Positions 1 through 10,462 of a stretch of 64,000 bases of DNA are shown here, piece by piece. Within the stretch, counting starts at the first letter, position 1. Each line of letters opens with the position of its first letter. Both the position numbers and the translations under genes were made by a program. Source of the stretch: Streptomyces sp. YIM 121038 (GTDB taxonomy: Bacteria; Actinomycetota; Actinomycetes; Streptomycetales; Streptomycetaceae); the NCBI RefSeq assembly GCF_006088715.1, contig NZ_CP030771.1, positions 9,422,001-9,486,000 on the forward strand. Direction: 5' to 3'. The notes under the pieces were generated by a model. It saw nothing but the letters and a program-made list of their open reading frames with translations. It was not told the origin of the DNA and did no database searches.

Positions 1-716
1 TCACCCAGACGCAGCCGTACGCGAACCACAACGGCGGCGACATCAAGTTCGGCCCGGACGGCTACCTCTACATCGCGTTCGGCGACGGCGGCGCGGGCGG
101 CGACCCGCACGGCAACGGGCAGAACCTCGACACCCTGCTCGGCAAGCTGCTGCGGATCGACCCGAGGGGCGGCAAGCCCTACGCGATCCCGCGGGACAAC
201 CCCTTCGTCAACGACCCGAAGGCGAGGGACGAGATCTGGTCGTACGGGCTGCGCAACCCGTGGCGGTTCTCCTTCGACGCGGGCACGGGCGACCTGCTGA
301 TCGGTGACGTCGGCCAGAGCGCCTGGGAGGAGATCGACTGGGCCCCGGCCAGGAGCAAGGGCGGCGAGAACTACGGCTGGTCGCAGATGGAGGGCACCCA
401 CCCGTTCCGCGGCGGCACGGAGCCCGCGAACCACGTGCCGCCGGTCCACGAGTACGACCGCAACGGCCTCGGCTGCTCGGTGACCGGCGGCTTCGTCTAC
501 CGGGGCAGGGCGATCCCGGCCCTGCGGGGGCAGTACGTCTACAGCGACTACTGCGACGGCACCCTGCGCACCCTGAAGATCGAGAACGGCAAGGTGACCG
601 GCGCGGGCGACCTCGGCGTCAACGGCGGCGAGGTCGTCTCGTTCGTGCAGAGCCGCAGGGGCGAGCTGTACGCGCTCGACATCGGCGGCAGCATCCACCG
701 CGTCGACCCCGCGTGA
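1..716 (+). CDS. PQQ-dependent sugar (glucose/sorbosone) dehydrogenase-like protein, 3' part
   Basis: The open frame enters from the left edge in frame 3 and stops with TGA at 714-716, so only the C-terminal ~237 residues are visible. The segment has the soluble-aldose-dehydrogenase beta-propeller look: a GDGGAGGDP loop, a GKLLRIDP strand, WSYGLRNPWRFSFD, GDVGQSAWEEID and ENYGWSQMEG. These are typical of the GSDH family (Pfam PF07995), which oxidises sugars with PQQ and is normally secreted or a lipoprotein. The N-terminus, any signal peptide and half of the propeller lie outside the window. Substrate cannot be judged. It converges on the MarR gene at 771-1268 across a 54-bp GC-rich gap. Confidence 0.88.
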   Translation, partial: TQTQPYANHNGGDIKFGPDGYLYIAFGDGGAGGDPHGNGQNLDTLLGKLLRIDPRGGKPYAIPRDNPFVNDPKARDEIWSYGLRNPWRFSFDAGTGDLLIGDVGQSAWEEIDWAPARSKGGENYGWSQMEGTHPFRGGTEPANHVPPVHEYDRNGLGCSVTGGFVYRGRAIPALRGQYVYSDYCDGTLRTLKIENGKVTGAGDLGVNGGEVVSFVQSRRGELYALDIGGSIHRVDPA

Positions 717-770
717 TGCCCGCCCCGGGCGGACGCGGCGCGTAGGCGAGCGCCCCGGCGGCCGGCGCGG

Positions 771-4210
<3,440 letters not shown>

Positions 4211-4215
4211 GTCGG

Positions 4216-4632
4216 CTACTCCACGGTGAAGAAGCGCTGGAAGTAGTCGTGGGGGCAGTCCTCGCCCACCAGGACGCCCTCGGCCTCCACCCAGGCGTGC
4301 GCCGCGAACGGCGGACGGGTGCGCACCCCCACGCACCACGTGGGCCACTGGCCGCGCATGCGGCACAGCAGGACCGTGGCCAACGACCGTGCCAGACAGC
4401 CCTTCTGGCCCGCGCAGGAGAGGCTGACGGTGACCACGGTGGTGCGCGCCGCCTCGGCCTCGGCGGCCGTCGCGGGCCGGGCGCCGCGGCGCAGCCGGGT
4501 CAGCAGCGCGCGGATGCGGCCCGGCGGCCGGGTGGCCAGCAGATGGGCCAGTGCCACCGCGCAGCGGGTGGCGAGCCGTCCCGGAAGCGGCACGGAGCGC
4601 GGGTCGTGGGGAACCGCTTCGGACAGGGTCAT
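4216..4632 (-). CDS. lasso-peptide leader protease (B2, transglutaminase-like fold)
   Basis: 138 residues, typical of the stand-alone B2 proteins of actinobacterial lasso clusters. It removes the leader peptide at the core junction using ATP-independent cysteine-protease chemistry, guided by B1. Visible catalytic elements are the cysteine in GQKGCLARSLA, the histidine in AAHAWVEAEG and a downstream acidic region (GEDCPHDY). The start ATG at 4632 overlaps the B1 stop (ATGA), implying translational coupling. The C-terminus FQRFFTVE is typical of the family. Function follows from family knowledge and context; confidence is high. Confidence 0.92.
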   Translation of the reverse strand: MTLSEAVPHDPRSVPLPGRLATRCAVALAHLLATRPPGRIRALLTRLRRGARPATAAEAEAARTTVVTVSLSCAGQKGCLARSLATVLLCRMRGQWPTWCVGVRTRPPFAAHAWVEAEGVLVGEDCPHDYFQRFFTVE

Positions 4633-4901
4633 GCGTCCTCGCCCTCCAGGCTCACAAGCCGCGCCGAACGCAGCTCGTCGACGATGCGGGCGACGTCCTG
4701 TGCCGCGGTTTCGGCGCTCACGTCGTACTCCCCGGTCAGGGCCCGGACCGCGTCGTCGGTGCCGCGGCCGCGGACCAGGCAGCGCAGGACGCAGGCGGCG
4801 GTGGGGTTGAGGGTCCAGTACTCGCCGCTGCGCTGGTCGAGCAGCGCGGCGCCGTACTCGGTCTCGGTCAGCAGGACGGTGGGCCGCAGTGCGAGCGCCA
4901 T
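4629..4901 (-). CDS. lasso-peptide RRE protein (B1, PqqD-like)
   Basis: 90 residues. PqqD-like RiPP recognition element: a small winged-helix protein that binds the precursor leader and delivers it to the B2 protease. The family pattern is visible as TETEYGAALLDQRSGEYW (the beta-hairpin), LNPTAACVLRCL (the helix) and a C-terminal helix VARIVDELRSARLVS. In split lasso systems B1 and B2 are separate and adjacent, as here, with a 4-bp ATGA overlap. It lies 67 bp downstream of the cyclase and is presumably on the same transcript. Confidence 0.92.
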   Translation of the reverse strand: MALALRPTVLLTETEYGAALLDQRSGEYWTLNPTAACVLRCLVRGRGTDDAVRALTGEYDVSAETAAQDVARIVDELRSARLVSLEGEDA

Positions 4902-4968
4902 GTCTCACTCCTCGGGCGTGCGGATGAACCGCGAGCGGTGGTGGTCGTACGGGTGGTGCGCCGAACGG

Positions 4969-6843
4969 TCACGGACCGGCGGGGGCGGGTGCGGTCCGCC
5001 GGGAGCGCAGCCACACCTCGCAGGCCACGGTCGGGTGCAGCAGGTCGCTCTCCAGCTCCGCCGAGAGCGGCCGGGCGCACCAGGCGCGCAGGACCCGCGC
5101 GTCGATCAGGCCGAGCCGGGCCAGGCGGGACTGGTCGCACAGCGCGAGGAGACCGGCCCGGTGCGCCCGCAGCCCGGCCTCCTCCTCGAAGGTGGCGTTG
5201 GCCTTGGTGGCGCGGGTGCGCACGGCCTCGGGCACGGTGCCGCGCATCGCCTCCACGATCAGCGGCTTGTAGCGCCAGGGCGTGATGCGCTCCTGCGGCG
5301 CCACCGCCAGACAGGCCTCGACGACCTGGTCGTCGTAGTAGGGCGCGGCGAAGGTCACGCCGTGGGCCGCGGAGATCTGGTCGATGTACCGGGCGGTCCG
5401 GGACAAGGAGGCCATCGCGGCCAGTTCGCGGTGCTCGCCGTGCCCGCGGCCGAGCGGCCGGGCCGACGGCGCCCGGGCCCGGAGGAGTTCGCGCACGGCA
5501 GCGACCGCGTCGGGCGTCGCCCAGGGCGGCATGCGCGGTGGCACGGCCCAGTCGAGCAGCGGTTCGTCGACGGCGGGCGGTGGGTCGGTGAGGTGGTCGG
5601 CGACGCGGTACAGCCAGGAGCCGTAGCCGCGCCGGTCGCACAGGGCGCGCAGCACCCGCCGCCGGGGCCAGCGGTACTTCGCGGTGTAGCCGCGCAGCTG
5701 GCGGAGCGCGGCGGCCGGGTGGCCGGGCAGCAGGGCGTGCAGCCGGGCGGGGGTCCCGGCGAGGAGTTCGTCCCCGCCGAGACCGCTCAGATGCATCCGG
5801 GACCCGCGCGCGGCGGCCAGCTCCAGCAGGCACATGCGCCGGTTGCGGTCCACGGTGATCGCACTGGGGCCGTCCAGGACGTCGTCGAGCGCGTCCAGGC
5901 CGTCGTACGTCATCGGCACCGCGTCGGCGGGGACGACGTGGTGTTCGACCGGGCCGCCCCCGTCGACGGCCACGACGGCGCCGAGGGCGTCGATGGTGCG
6001 CCGGGCCCAGTGCACGTCGTCGCCGAGCACGTCGTGCTGGGCCACGGTGTAGGCGACGACGGGCGTCCCGGAGCGGACGGCGGTGCAGCACACGGCGGTG
6101 GAGTCGAGACCGCCGAGGTCGGCCGTCACGAGGTCGCGGCCCCGCGTACGGACGCGCACGGCGGCGCCGAGCGCGTCCCGGAGGGCGGCGGCCCCCACGG
6201 AGAGGGGCACCTCGCCCGCGGGCGGGGACCACCAACGGGTCTCGCGTGCCGCTCCGTCGGGGGTCAGCGTCAGACTGTGGCCGCCCGCGACCGTGTGCAC
6301 GCCGTGCCACAGGGGCTGCCCGGACAGCGGGTGCAGCATGTCGGGGGTGAGCAGCTCCACCGCGAGGCGCCGCTCGTCGAGCGGGGCGCCGATCAGGTCC
6401 GCCAGGACGTCGGCGCGGTCGCTGGCGAGCGTCACCGCGTCGCCCGCGGCGCCGGTCCTGGCGTGGTGGACGCGTCGTACGCCGATGGCGCCGCACCGTA
6501 CGCGTACCTGTCCGGCGACGGAGCTCACCAGGTGGAAGCTGCCCGGCCAGGCGGCGGCGCGGCGGTCGAGCGCGGCGGGGGAGTCCGCGACGGCCGCCGC
6601 CCGGTCAGCCTCCGCGGAGGACACGGCGTGCTCGCCGATGACCGCGATCCGCGCCCGGCCCCGGCCCCCGCACGTCGCGGTGCCCGGTGCCCAGCGGCCG
6701 ATCAGCCACGGCCGTCCGGAGGCGTGGTGCAGCCGGCGCGTGGTGTGGGGGAGGGCGGCGCGTGCGGCGGGGGCCGCGGCGTCGGTGTCGGGCAGGACGA
6801 GGAACCAGGCGGGCGCCGCCCGGAGGGAGAACAGCGAGTCCAC
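4969..6843 (-). CDS. lasso-peptide macrolactam cyclase (asparagine-synthetase-like, C protein)
   Basis: 624 residues from a GTG at 6843 preceded by a GAAGGGG ribosome site. It activates the Asp side chain of the core with ATP and joins it to the core N-terminus. It has an N-terminal glutaminase-like region (about 1-190) without the catalytic Cys2 of true asparagine synthetase, and a C-terminal synthetase domain with a PP-loop TADLGGLDSTAV, where the usual SGGLDS has Asp for Ser. Further motifs are HLSGLGGDELLAG and APYYDDQVVEACL. It lies between the precursor (137 bp upstream, with a hairpin in the gap) and B1. The family is clear; the exact start is less certain. Confidence 0.93.
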   Translation of the reverse strand: MDSLFSLRAAPAWFLVLPDTDAAAPAARAALPHTTRRLHHASGRPWLIGRWAPGTATCGGRGRARIAVIGEHAVSSAEADRAAAVADSPAALDRRAAAWPGSFHLVSSVAGQVRVRCGAIGVRRVHHARTGAAGDAVTLASDRADVLADLIGAPLDERRLAVELLTPDMLHPLSGQPLWHGVHTVAGGHSLTLTPDGAARETRWWSPPAGEVPLSVGAAALRDALGAAVRVRTRGRDLVTADLGGLDSTAVCCTAVRSGTPVVAYTVAQHDVLGDDVHWARRTIDALGAVVAVDGGGPVEHHVVPADAVPMTYDGLDALDDVLDGPSAITVDRNRRMCLLELAAARGSRMHLSGLGGDELLAGTPARLHALLPGHPAAALRQLRGYTAKYRWPRRRVLRALCDRRGYGSWLYRVADHLTDPPPAVDEPLLDWAVPPRMPPWATPDAVAAVRELLRARAPSARPLGRGHGEHRELAAMASLSRTARYIDQISAAHGVTFAAPYYDDQVVEACLAVAPQERITPWRYKPLIVEAMRGTVPEAVRTRATKANATFEEEAGLRAHRAGLLALCDQSRLARLGLIDARVLRAWCARPLSAELESDLLHPTVACEVWLRSRRTAPAPAGP

Positions 6844-6860
6844 GGCATACCCCTTCGCGG

Positions 6861-6897
6861 GTCGCACGGACCGCCGGTGAGCGGCGGCCCGTGCGAC
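6861..6897 (-). terminator. strong hairpin between lasso precursor and cyclase (attenuator)
   Basis: Arms GTCGCACGG (6861-6869) and CCGTGCGAC (6889-6897) pair perfectly over 9 bp. They enclose a second 6-bp stem CCGCCG/CGGCGG with a 5-nt loop and a single A/C mismatch. It sits in the 137-bp gap after the precursor stop. There is no U-tract, so it may be a partial terminator or an mRNA-stabilising 3' structure that makes precursor more abundant than enzymes. Confidence 0.6.
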
Positions 6898-6980
6898 GGA
6901 CGGGCGGCGGCGGAGGGGCCGGGCGGCGGCCAGGAGCCACCACCCGGCGTCGGGCCGACCGCAGCGCCGACCGGATCGGA

Positions 6981-7091
6981 TCAGAGGAGCTGCTTGAGAC
7001 CCAGAAGGTCCTTCGGACCCCTGATTCCCGCGCCGGTCACCTTGCGGAAGCCACCGGCCTTGGCCAGTGTGGGGCGTTCGTAAGTGCGCAT
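6981..7091 (-). CDS. lasso-peptide precursor (A), 36 aa
   Basis: A 36-residue precursor beginning at ATG 7091 with a GGAGG ribosome site about 9 nt upstream. The leader contains YERPTLAKAGGF, a perfect match to the actinobacterial lasso leader motif YxxPxLxxxGxF that B1 binds. The conserved leader Thr (residue 19) is normally at position -2, which predicts the core AGIRGPKDLLGLKQLL: 16 residues, an Ala1-Asp8 isopeptide ring of eight and an eight-residue tail. A Gly1-Asp7 ring, starting one residue later, is the alternative. From memory the core resembles lagmysin (LAGQGSPDLLGGHSLL), sharing Gly5, the D8-L9-L10-G11 block and the LL ending. Cyclase, B1, B2 and exporter follow. Confidence 0.93.
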   Translation of the reverse strand: MRTYERPTLAKAGGFRKVTGAGIRGPKDLLGLKQLL

Positions 7092-7487
7092 GAGAGTCTT
7101 CCCTCCTGCTCGCTCGTGTTCGGGGACGGACGTGCCGCAGGTCACCTGCCATGGAAATCCGGAATGAAATTGAGCGGTGCCTGTGCATTTCGCCGACTCG
7201 CTGCATGCCTTCCTGAAAGTCAGCGAAATGCAGAGATGCTGAAATTCCGGAGCCACTTCGTCCGGTCCGCGCGGAACGTGTTTCTGCCGGAGAAGTGCGT
7301 CGTGCTCCGTGAATTCCTGTCCGAATTTCCGGTGCCCTACGTTAGGGAGAGGGCCACATCATCACAATGGGTCGCGCAGGGTGCCGCGTTGCACTGTGCC
7401 GGGCGTGCGCCCTGGACGGCCGGAGTGCGCTCCCGCGTGTGCGCTGCCGGTGGCAGAGGTGCGGAAAACACCGACAGGGCCCTGGAG
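7092..7487. other. 396-bp intergenic region upstream of the lasso operon
   Basis: It contains no convincing gene. Base composition drops to moderate GC around 7150-7250, marking the lasso promoter/leader. It holds a 13-bp palindrome GCAGGTCACCTGC (7137-7149) and nested inverted repeats (7159-7250, described separately). The distal half (7260-7487) abuts the 3' end of the cupin gene, and nothing else was recognised there. Confidence 0.7.
7184..7232. repeat. long inverted repeat in the lasso promoter/leader
   Basis: Arms 7184-7198 (TGCATTTCGCCGACT) and 7218-7232 are reverse complements over 15 bp with one mismatch, separated by 19 nt. An outer pair CCGGAAT (7159-7165) / ATTCCGG (7244-7250) is nested around it. 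It lies 93-160 nt upstream of the precursor start on the minus strand, so it could be a regulator-binding site or a 5' leader stem-loop. Confidence 0.55.
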
Positions 7488-7922
7488 TTACTCGAAGTCG
7501 CAGCCCGGGTTGGGTGCGTCCTGCGAGAAGGGCGCACCGTGCGGCAGGACGTAGAGGACCTGGAGCACGAGGTCGGTGGTGCCGCGGTTCTGGCCGAGGT
7601 GCACGTGGTCGGCGCCCGGAGGCTCCTGGAGGGTGCTGCCTTCGGGGTGCACCCCGCTCGAGGCGCAGGTGGCGTCGAAGTGGCTGAGGGTCCCCTGCTT
7701 GACGCGGGCGTACAGCGTGCCGTCGTGGTAGTGCCATCCCGTGGCCTGACCGGGCGGGATGGTGACCTCGCGCAGGACGTAGTCCCGGTCGCCGACGGTG
7801 GTCCGGGCGATGACGTTGCCGACGACGCCGGGTCCGCCGGGCGTCGCGTGGGCGGCGCCCGCGGGTAACGCGAGAGCGATGAGGACGGCGCCGATCGCTC
7901 CGAGCCGTGACAGATGGCGCAT
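7488..7922 (-). CDS. secreted cupin-domain protein
   Basis: 144 residues from ATG 7922 with a GGAGGGACC ribosome site. Residues 1-27 form a Sec signal peptide (MRHLSRLGAIGAVLIALALP, cleavage likely after AGAAHA). The mature part is a single small cupin: GWHYHDGTLYARVKQGTL carries metal-ligand-type histidines, and HVHLGQN lies toward the second motif. Two cysteines (in ATCASSG and PGCDFE) could form a disulfide outside the cell. Similar small exported cupins are common in Streptomyces and have no assigned reaction. It is not obviously part of the lasso cluster. Confidence 0.82.
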   Translation of the reverse strand: MRHLSRLGAIGAVLIALALPAGAAHATPGGPGVVGNVIARTTVGDRDYVLREVTIPPGQATGWHYHDGTLYARVKQGTLSHFDATCASSGVHPEGSTLQEPPGADHVHLGQNRGTTDLVLQVLYVLPHGAPFSQDAPNPGCDFE

Positions 7923-8132
7923 GACGGTCCCTCCAGGGTGGTGTGATGGACAGGCGTCCCCCCCGGCGGCCACCGGGCGGGACGGTGGTCAACAGTGTGG
8001 TGCCCCCGCGGTAGGTGAGTCCGCCGAACCGGGCACGGCACCGGATGAGCACCACCGGCGCCGCGCCCGCACGCCACGTCGCACGAGCGGAGCCGCCCGG
8101 AGGAAAAGGGCGGCTCCGCGGAGGCGGGCGTC

Positions 8133-8606
8133 TCAGCCGAACTGGCCGGGCTGGTAGTCCCCGGCGGGCTGCCGGTTGATGACGTTGATGCGGTTGTACG
8201 CGTTGATCAGGGCGATCAGGGAGATCAGCGCGGCCAGCTGGTCCTCGTCGAAGTGCTTGGACGCGTCGGCCCAGGCCTCGTCCCCGACCCCGCCCGCGGC
8301 GTCCGCGGTACGGGTGCCCTGTTCCACGAGCTCGAGCGCGGCGCGCTCGGCCTCGGTGAAGACCGTGGCCTCCCGCCAGGTGGCCACCAGGTTGAGGCGC
8401 TGGGCGGTCTCACCCGCGTGCGCCGCGTCTGTGGTGTGCATGTCGGTGCAGAACCCGCAGCCGTTGATCTGGCTCGCGCGGATCTTCACCAGCTCCTGCG
8501 TGGCGGACGGGAGCGCGGAGTCCGACACCACCTTGCTCGCCGAGTTGATGTGCCGCAGGACCTTGGCCCCGAGTGCGTTGCCGAAGTAGTTCAGACGCGC
8601 GTCCAT
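8133..8606 (-). CDS. AhpD/carboxymuconolactone-decarboxylase-family protein
   Basis: 157 residues, all-helical AhpD fold. The redox motif NGCGFCTDMH (CxxC plus His three residues on) is the catalytic site of AhpD-type peroxidases, which reduce hydroperoxides with thiol partners. The start at ATG 8606 gives the family N-terminus RLNYFGNALGAKVLRHINSAS. The promoter region contains TGTCACA about 61-67 nt upstream of the start, the -35 element of ECF41 sigma factors. An ECF41 gene with its own AhpD-like partner is encoded at 22433-23874, so this gene may belong to that regulon. The physiological substrate is unknown. Confidence 0.88.
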   Translation of the reverse strand: MDARLNYFGNALGAKVLRHINSASKVVSDSALPSATQELVKIRASQINGCGFCTDMHTTDAAHAGETAQRLNLVATWREATVFTEAERAALELVEQGTRTADAAGGVGDEAWADASKHFDEDQLAALISLIALINAYNRINVINRQPAGDYQPGQFG

Positions 8607-8645
8607 GGTGTGCTCTCCTCGCCGTAGGGGTGGTTCACCAGTACT

Positions 8646-8673
8646 GACCGGACCGACCCGGCCGGTTGTGACA
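8646..8673 (-). promoter_or_regulatory. possible ECF41-type promoter of the AhpD-like gene
   Basis: Read on the minus strand, a perfect TGTCACA (8673-8667) is followed after 17 nt by GGTC (8649-8646). The published ECF41 consensus is TGTCACA-N16-CGTC, so the -35 is exact, while the -10 and spacing are each off by one. The distance to the start codon is similar to that of the better promoter at 23920-23946. Confidence 0.45.
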
Positions 8674-8763
8674 GGGCGAGGTGGGTGACCTGTGCCACAT
8701 GCGCGCGGTCCGCCGAAGGCGCGGGGGACGTCACCCCGCGGCGGGCTCGGCCCCGCGGTGGGC

Positions 8764-9126
8764 TCAACGCGCCATGTACCGGTCGAGTTCGCGCGCCCGC
8801 TCCCGCAGCCGGGCCGACCACTCCTCGTCCTCCAACTCCGCCGCGACACCGGCCCGTTCGGCCAGCGCGAGCACCGTGGCGAGGAACCCGTCCGTCAGGG
8901 CGAGGACGACGGCGTGATGGGTTCTGCGGTGGTGGGCCACCAAGGCGTTGACGAAGTCGCCGAACGCATCGGGGTCGATGTGTGACTCGTCGTTCTCCAT
9001 CGGGCCGACGCCGGAGGGCACACCGAGCTCGGCCTCGAAGACCTCCACCTGGCGCAGGAACAGCCGCGCCGCTCCGCCGGAGGGGTTCCACAGCGTCTCG
9101 TCGCCCATCTCGAAGTACTGGCTCAC
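8764..9126 (-). CDS. DUF6086-like small protein
   Basis: 120 residues from GTG 9126 (VSQYFEMGDETLWNPSGG), a start chosen because the family-like sequence begins there. The protein is acidic and helical, with LFLRQVEVFEAELG, GPMENDESHIDPDAFGDFVNAL and a C-terminal amphipathic helix. It resembles the DUF6086 proteins that are widespread and uncharacterised in streptomycetes. There is no signal peptide or membrane segment. It is transcribed in the same direction as the AhpD-like gene but 157 bp away, with a likely separate promoter between. No function can be assigned. Confidence 0.75.
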   Translation of the reverse strand: MSQYFEMGDETLWNPSGGAARLFLRQVEVFEAELGVPSGVGPMENDESHIDPDAFGDFVNALVAHHRRTHHAVVLALTDGFLATVLALAERAGVAAELEDEEWSARLRERARELDRYMAR

Positions 9127-9470
9127 CTGGGGCCTTTCGGATCGGGTGGCAGGCAGCGGGATCAACGGCCAAGATCGTACGGCGTACCGCGACCCAGCGT
9201 GATCAAACTGTGGAACTTCGCCCCGGAAAGCCAACTTCTCACGACCAGGTCGTCACTGTCAGTAGTTTGTGGTTGTGCTCGACACGAGGAGTCGTTCGGT
9301 GGTCGCAGGGGTGCGCGCCCCGCGCCGGAACCCCTCGCGGCCTTCTCGCGGACTCCTCGTGGTCTCCTCACGACTGTCCGGAATGTGCGGGTGCCGTTCG
9401 CCGCGTCAGTAGCATTCCCGGTAGCTGTACGAGGACGCGCCGTTACCGGGCACGGGGGACTGGAGGACTG
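9127..9470. other. 344-bp divergent intergenic region
   Basis: It lies between the DUF6086-like gene and the EamA gene and must hold both promoters. The only clear element is a 13-bp palindrome ACGACCAGGTCGT at 9241-9253. No gene was recognised. Confidence 0.6.
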
Positions 9471-10451
9471 GTGGACGCGCGGAACACACGAGCCGACGTC
9501 ATCGCGTCGGGGCAGGGGCAGGGGCATGCCGCCGCGTCGCAGTCGACGCGTCAGCTGCGGGCCACCGGGATCGGGGCGGTGGCCGTCCTGCTGTGGGCGT
9601 CACTGGCCCTGGTCACCACGCTGACCGGGCGGATCCCGCCGTTCCAGCTCACCGCCATGGCGTTCCTGGTCGGCGGGCTCCTGGGGCTGCCCCGGGCCGT
9701 CCGCGGCGGCGCGGCGCTCGCCCGCGGGCTGCCCGGCGGTGCCTGGGCCCTCGGCATCGGCGGCCTGTTCGGCTACCACTTCTTCTACTTCCTGGCCCTG
9801 CGCAACGCCCCGGCGGTCGACGCGGGACTCATCGCCTATCTGTGGCCGCTGCTCATCGTCGTGTTCTCCGCGGCCCTGCCCGGCGAGCGGCTGCGCTGGT
9901 GGCACACGGCGGGCGCGGTCCTCGGGCTCGGCGGCACCTTCCTGCTGGTCACCGGCGGCGAGGGGGTGCACCTTCGGGGCGAGTACCTGCTCGGGTACGC
10001 CGCGGCCGCCGTCTGCGCGGTGGTGTGGTCGGCGTACTCCGTCGCCAACCGCCGGTACCCGCAGGTCCCCACGGACATGGTCGCCTTCTTCTGCCTGGCC
10101 ACGGCCGCCCTCGCGGCCGTCTGCCACCTGGTGTTCGAGGACACGGTCCGGCCCGACGGCTGGCAGTGGCTCGCCGTGCTCGCCCTGGGGCTCGGCCCGG
10201 TCGGCGGCGCCTTCTACGTCTGGGACCACGGCACCAAGCACGGCGACATCCAACTCCTCGGCACCTTCTCCTACTTCGCCCCGCTGCTGTCCACCGCGCT
10301 CCTCGTCGCCACCGGCCGCGCGGACGCGAGCTGGCCCGTCGCCGCCGCCAGCGTGCTGATCGCCGGTGGCGCCACCCTGGCCTCGGCGGACGCCCTGCGA
10401 GCGGCGCGCGAGCGGGGCCGTGCCGGGCCCAGCCGCCCGCGAAGGGGCTGA
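9471..10451 (+). CDS. EamA/DMT-family transporter (probable exporter)
   Basis: 326 residues starting at GTG 9471 after a GGAGG ribosome site; the open frame upstream has no family similarity. Ten hydrophobic helices form two EamA repeats: the first runs from LRATGIGAVAVLLWASLALVT, the second from LGYAAAAVCAVVWSAYSVANRRY. The family exports amino acids, nucleosides or drugs across the plasma membrane. The layout recalls the YddG-like branch of aromatic amino-acid exporters, but the substrate is not readable from sequence. The stop is 11 bp from the stop of the convergent radical SAM gene. Confidence 0.88.
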   Translation: MDARNTRADVIASGQGQGHAAASQSTRQLRATGIGAVAVLLWASLALVTTLTGRIPPFQLTAMAFLVGGLLGLPRAVRGGAALARGLPGGAWALGIGGLFGYHFFYFLALRNAPAVDAGLIAYLWPLLIVVFSAALPGERLRWWHTAGAVLGLGGTFLLVTGGEGVHLRGEYLLGYAAAAVCAVVWSAYSVANRRYPQVPTDMVAFFCLATAALAAVCHLVFEDTVRPDGWQWLAVLALGLGPVGGAFYVWDHGTKHGDIQLLGTFSYFAPLLSTALLVATGRADASWPVAAASVLIAGGATLASADALRAARERGRAGPSRPRRG

Positions 10452-10462
10452 GCCCGGCCGGG

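Noticed and set aside
4249..7083. A 944-codon plus-strand frame over the lasso cluster
   Set aside because: A compositional shadow of the cyclase, B1 and B2 genes, whose motifs are unambiguous.
7092..7487. A second lasso precursor or small RiPP gene
   Set aside because: No other YxxPxLxxxGxF leader or ribosome site with a short open frame was found.
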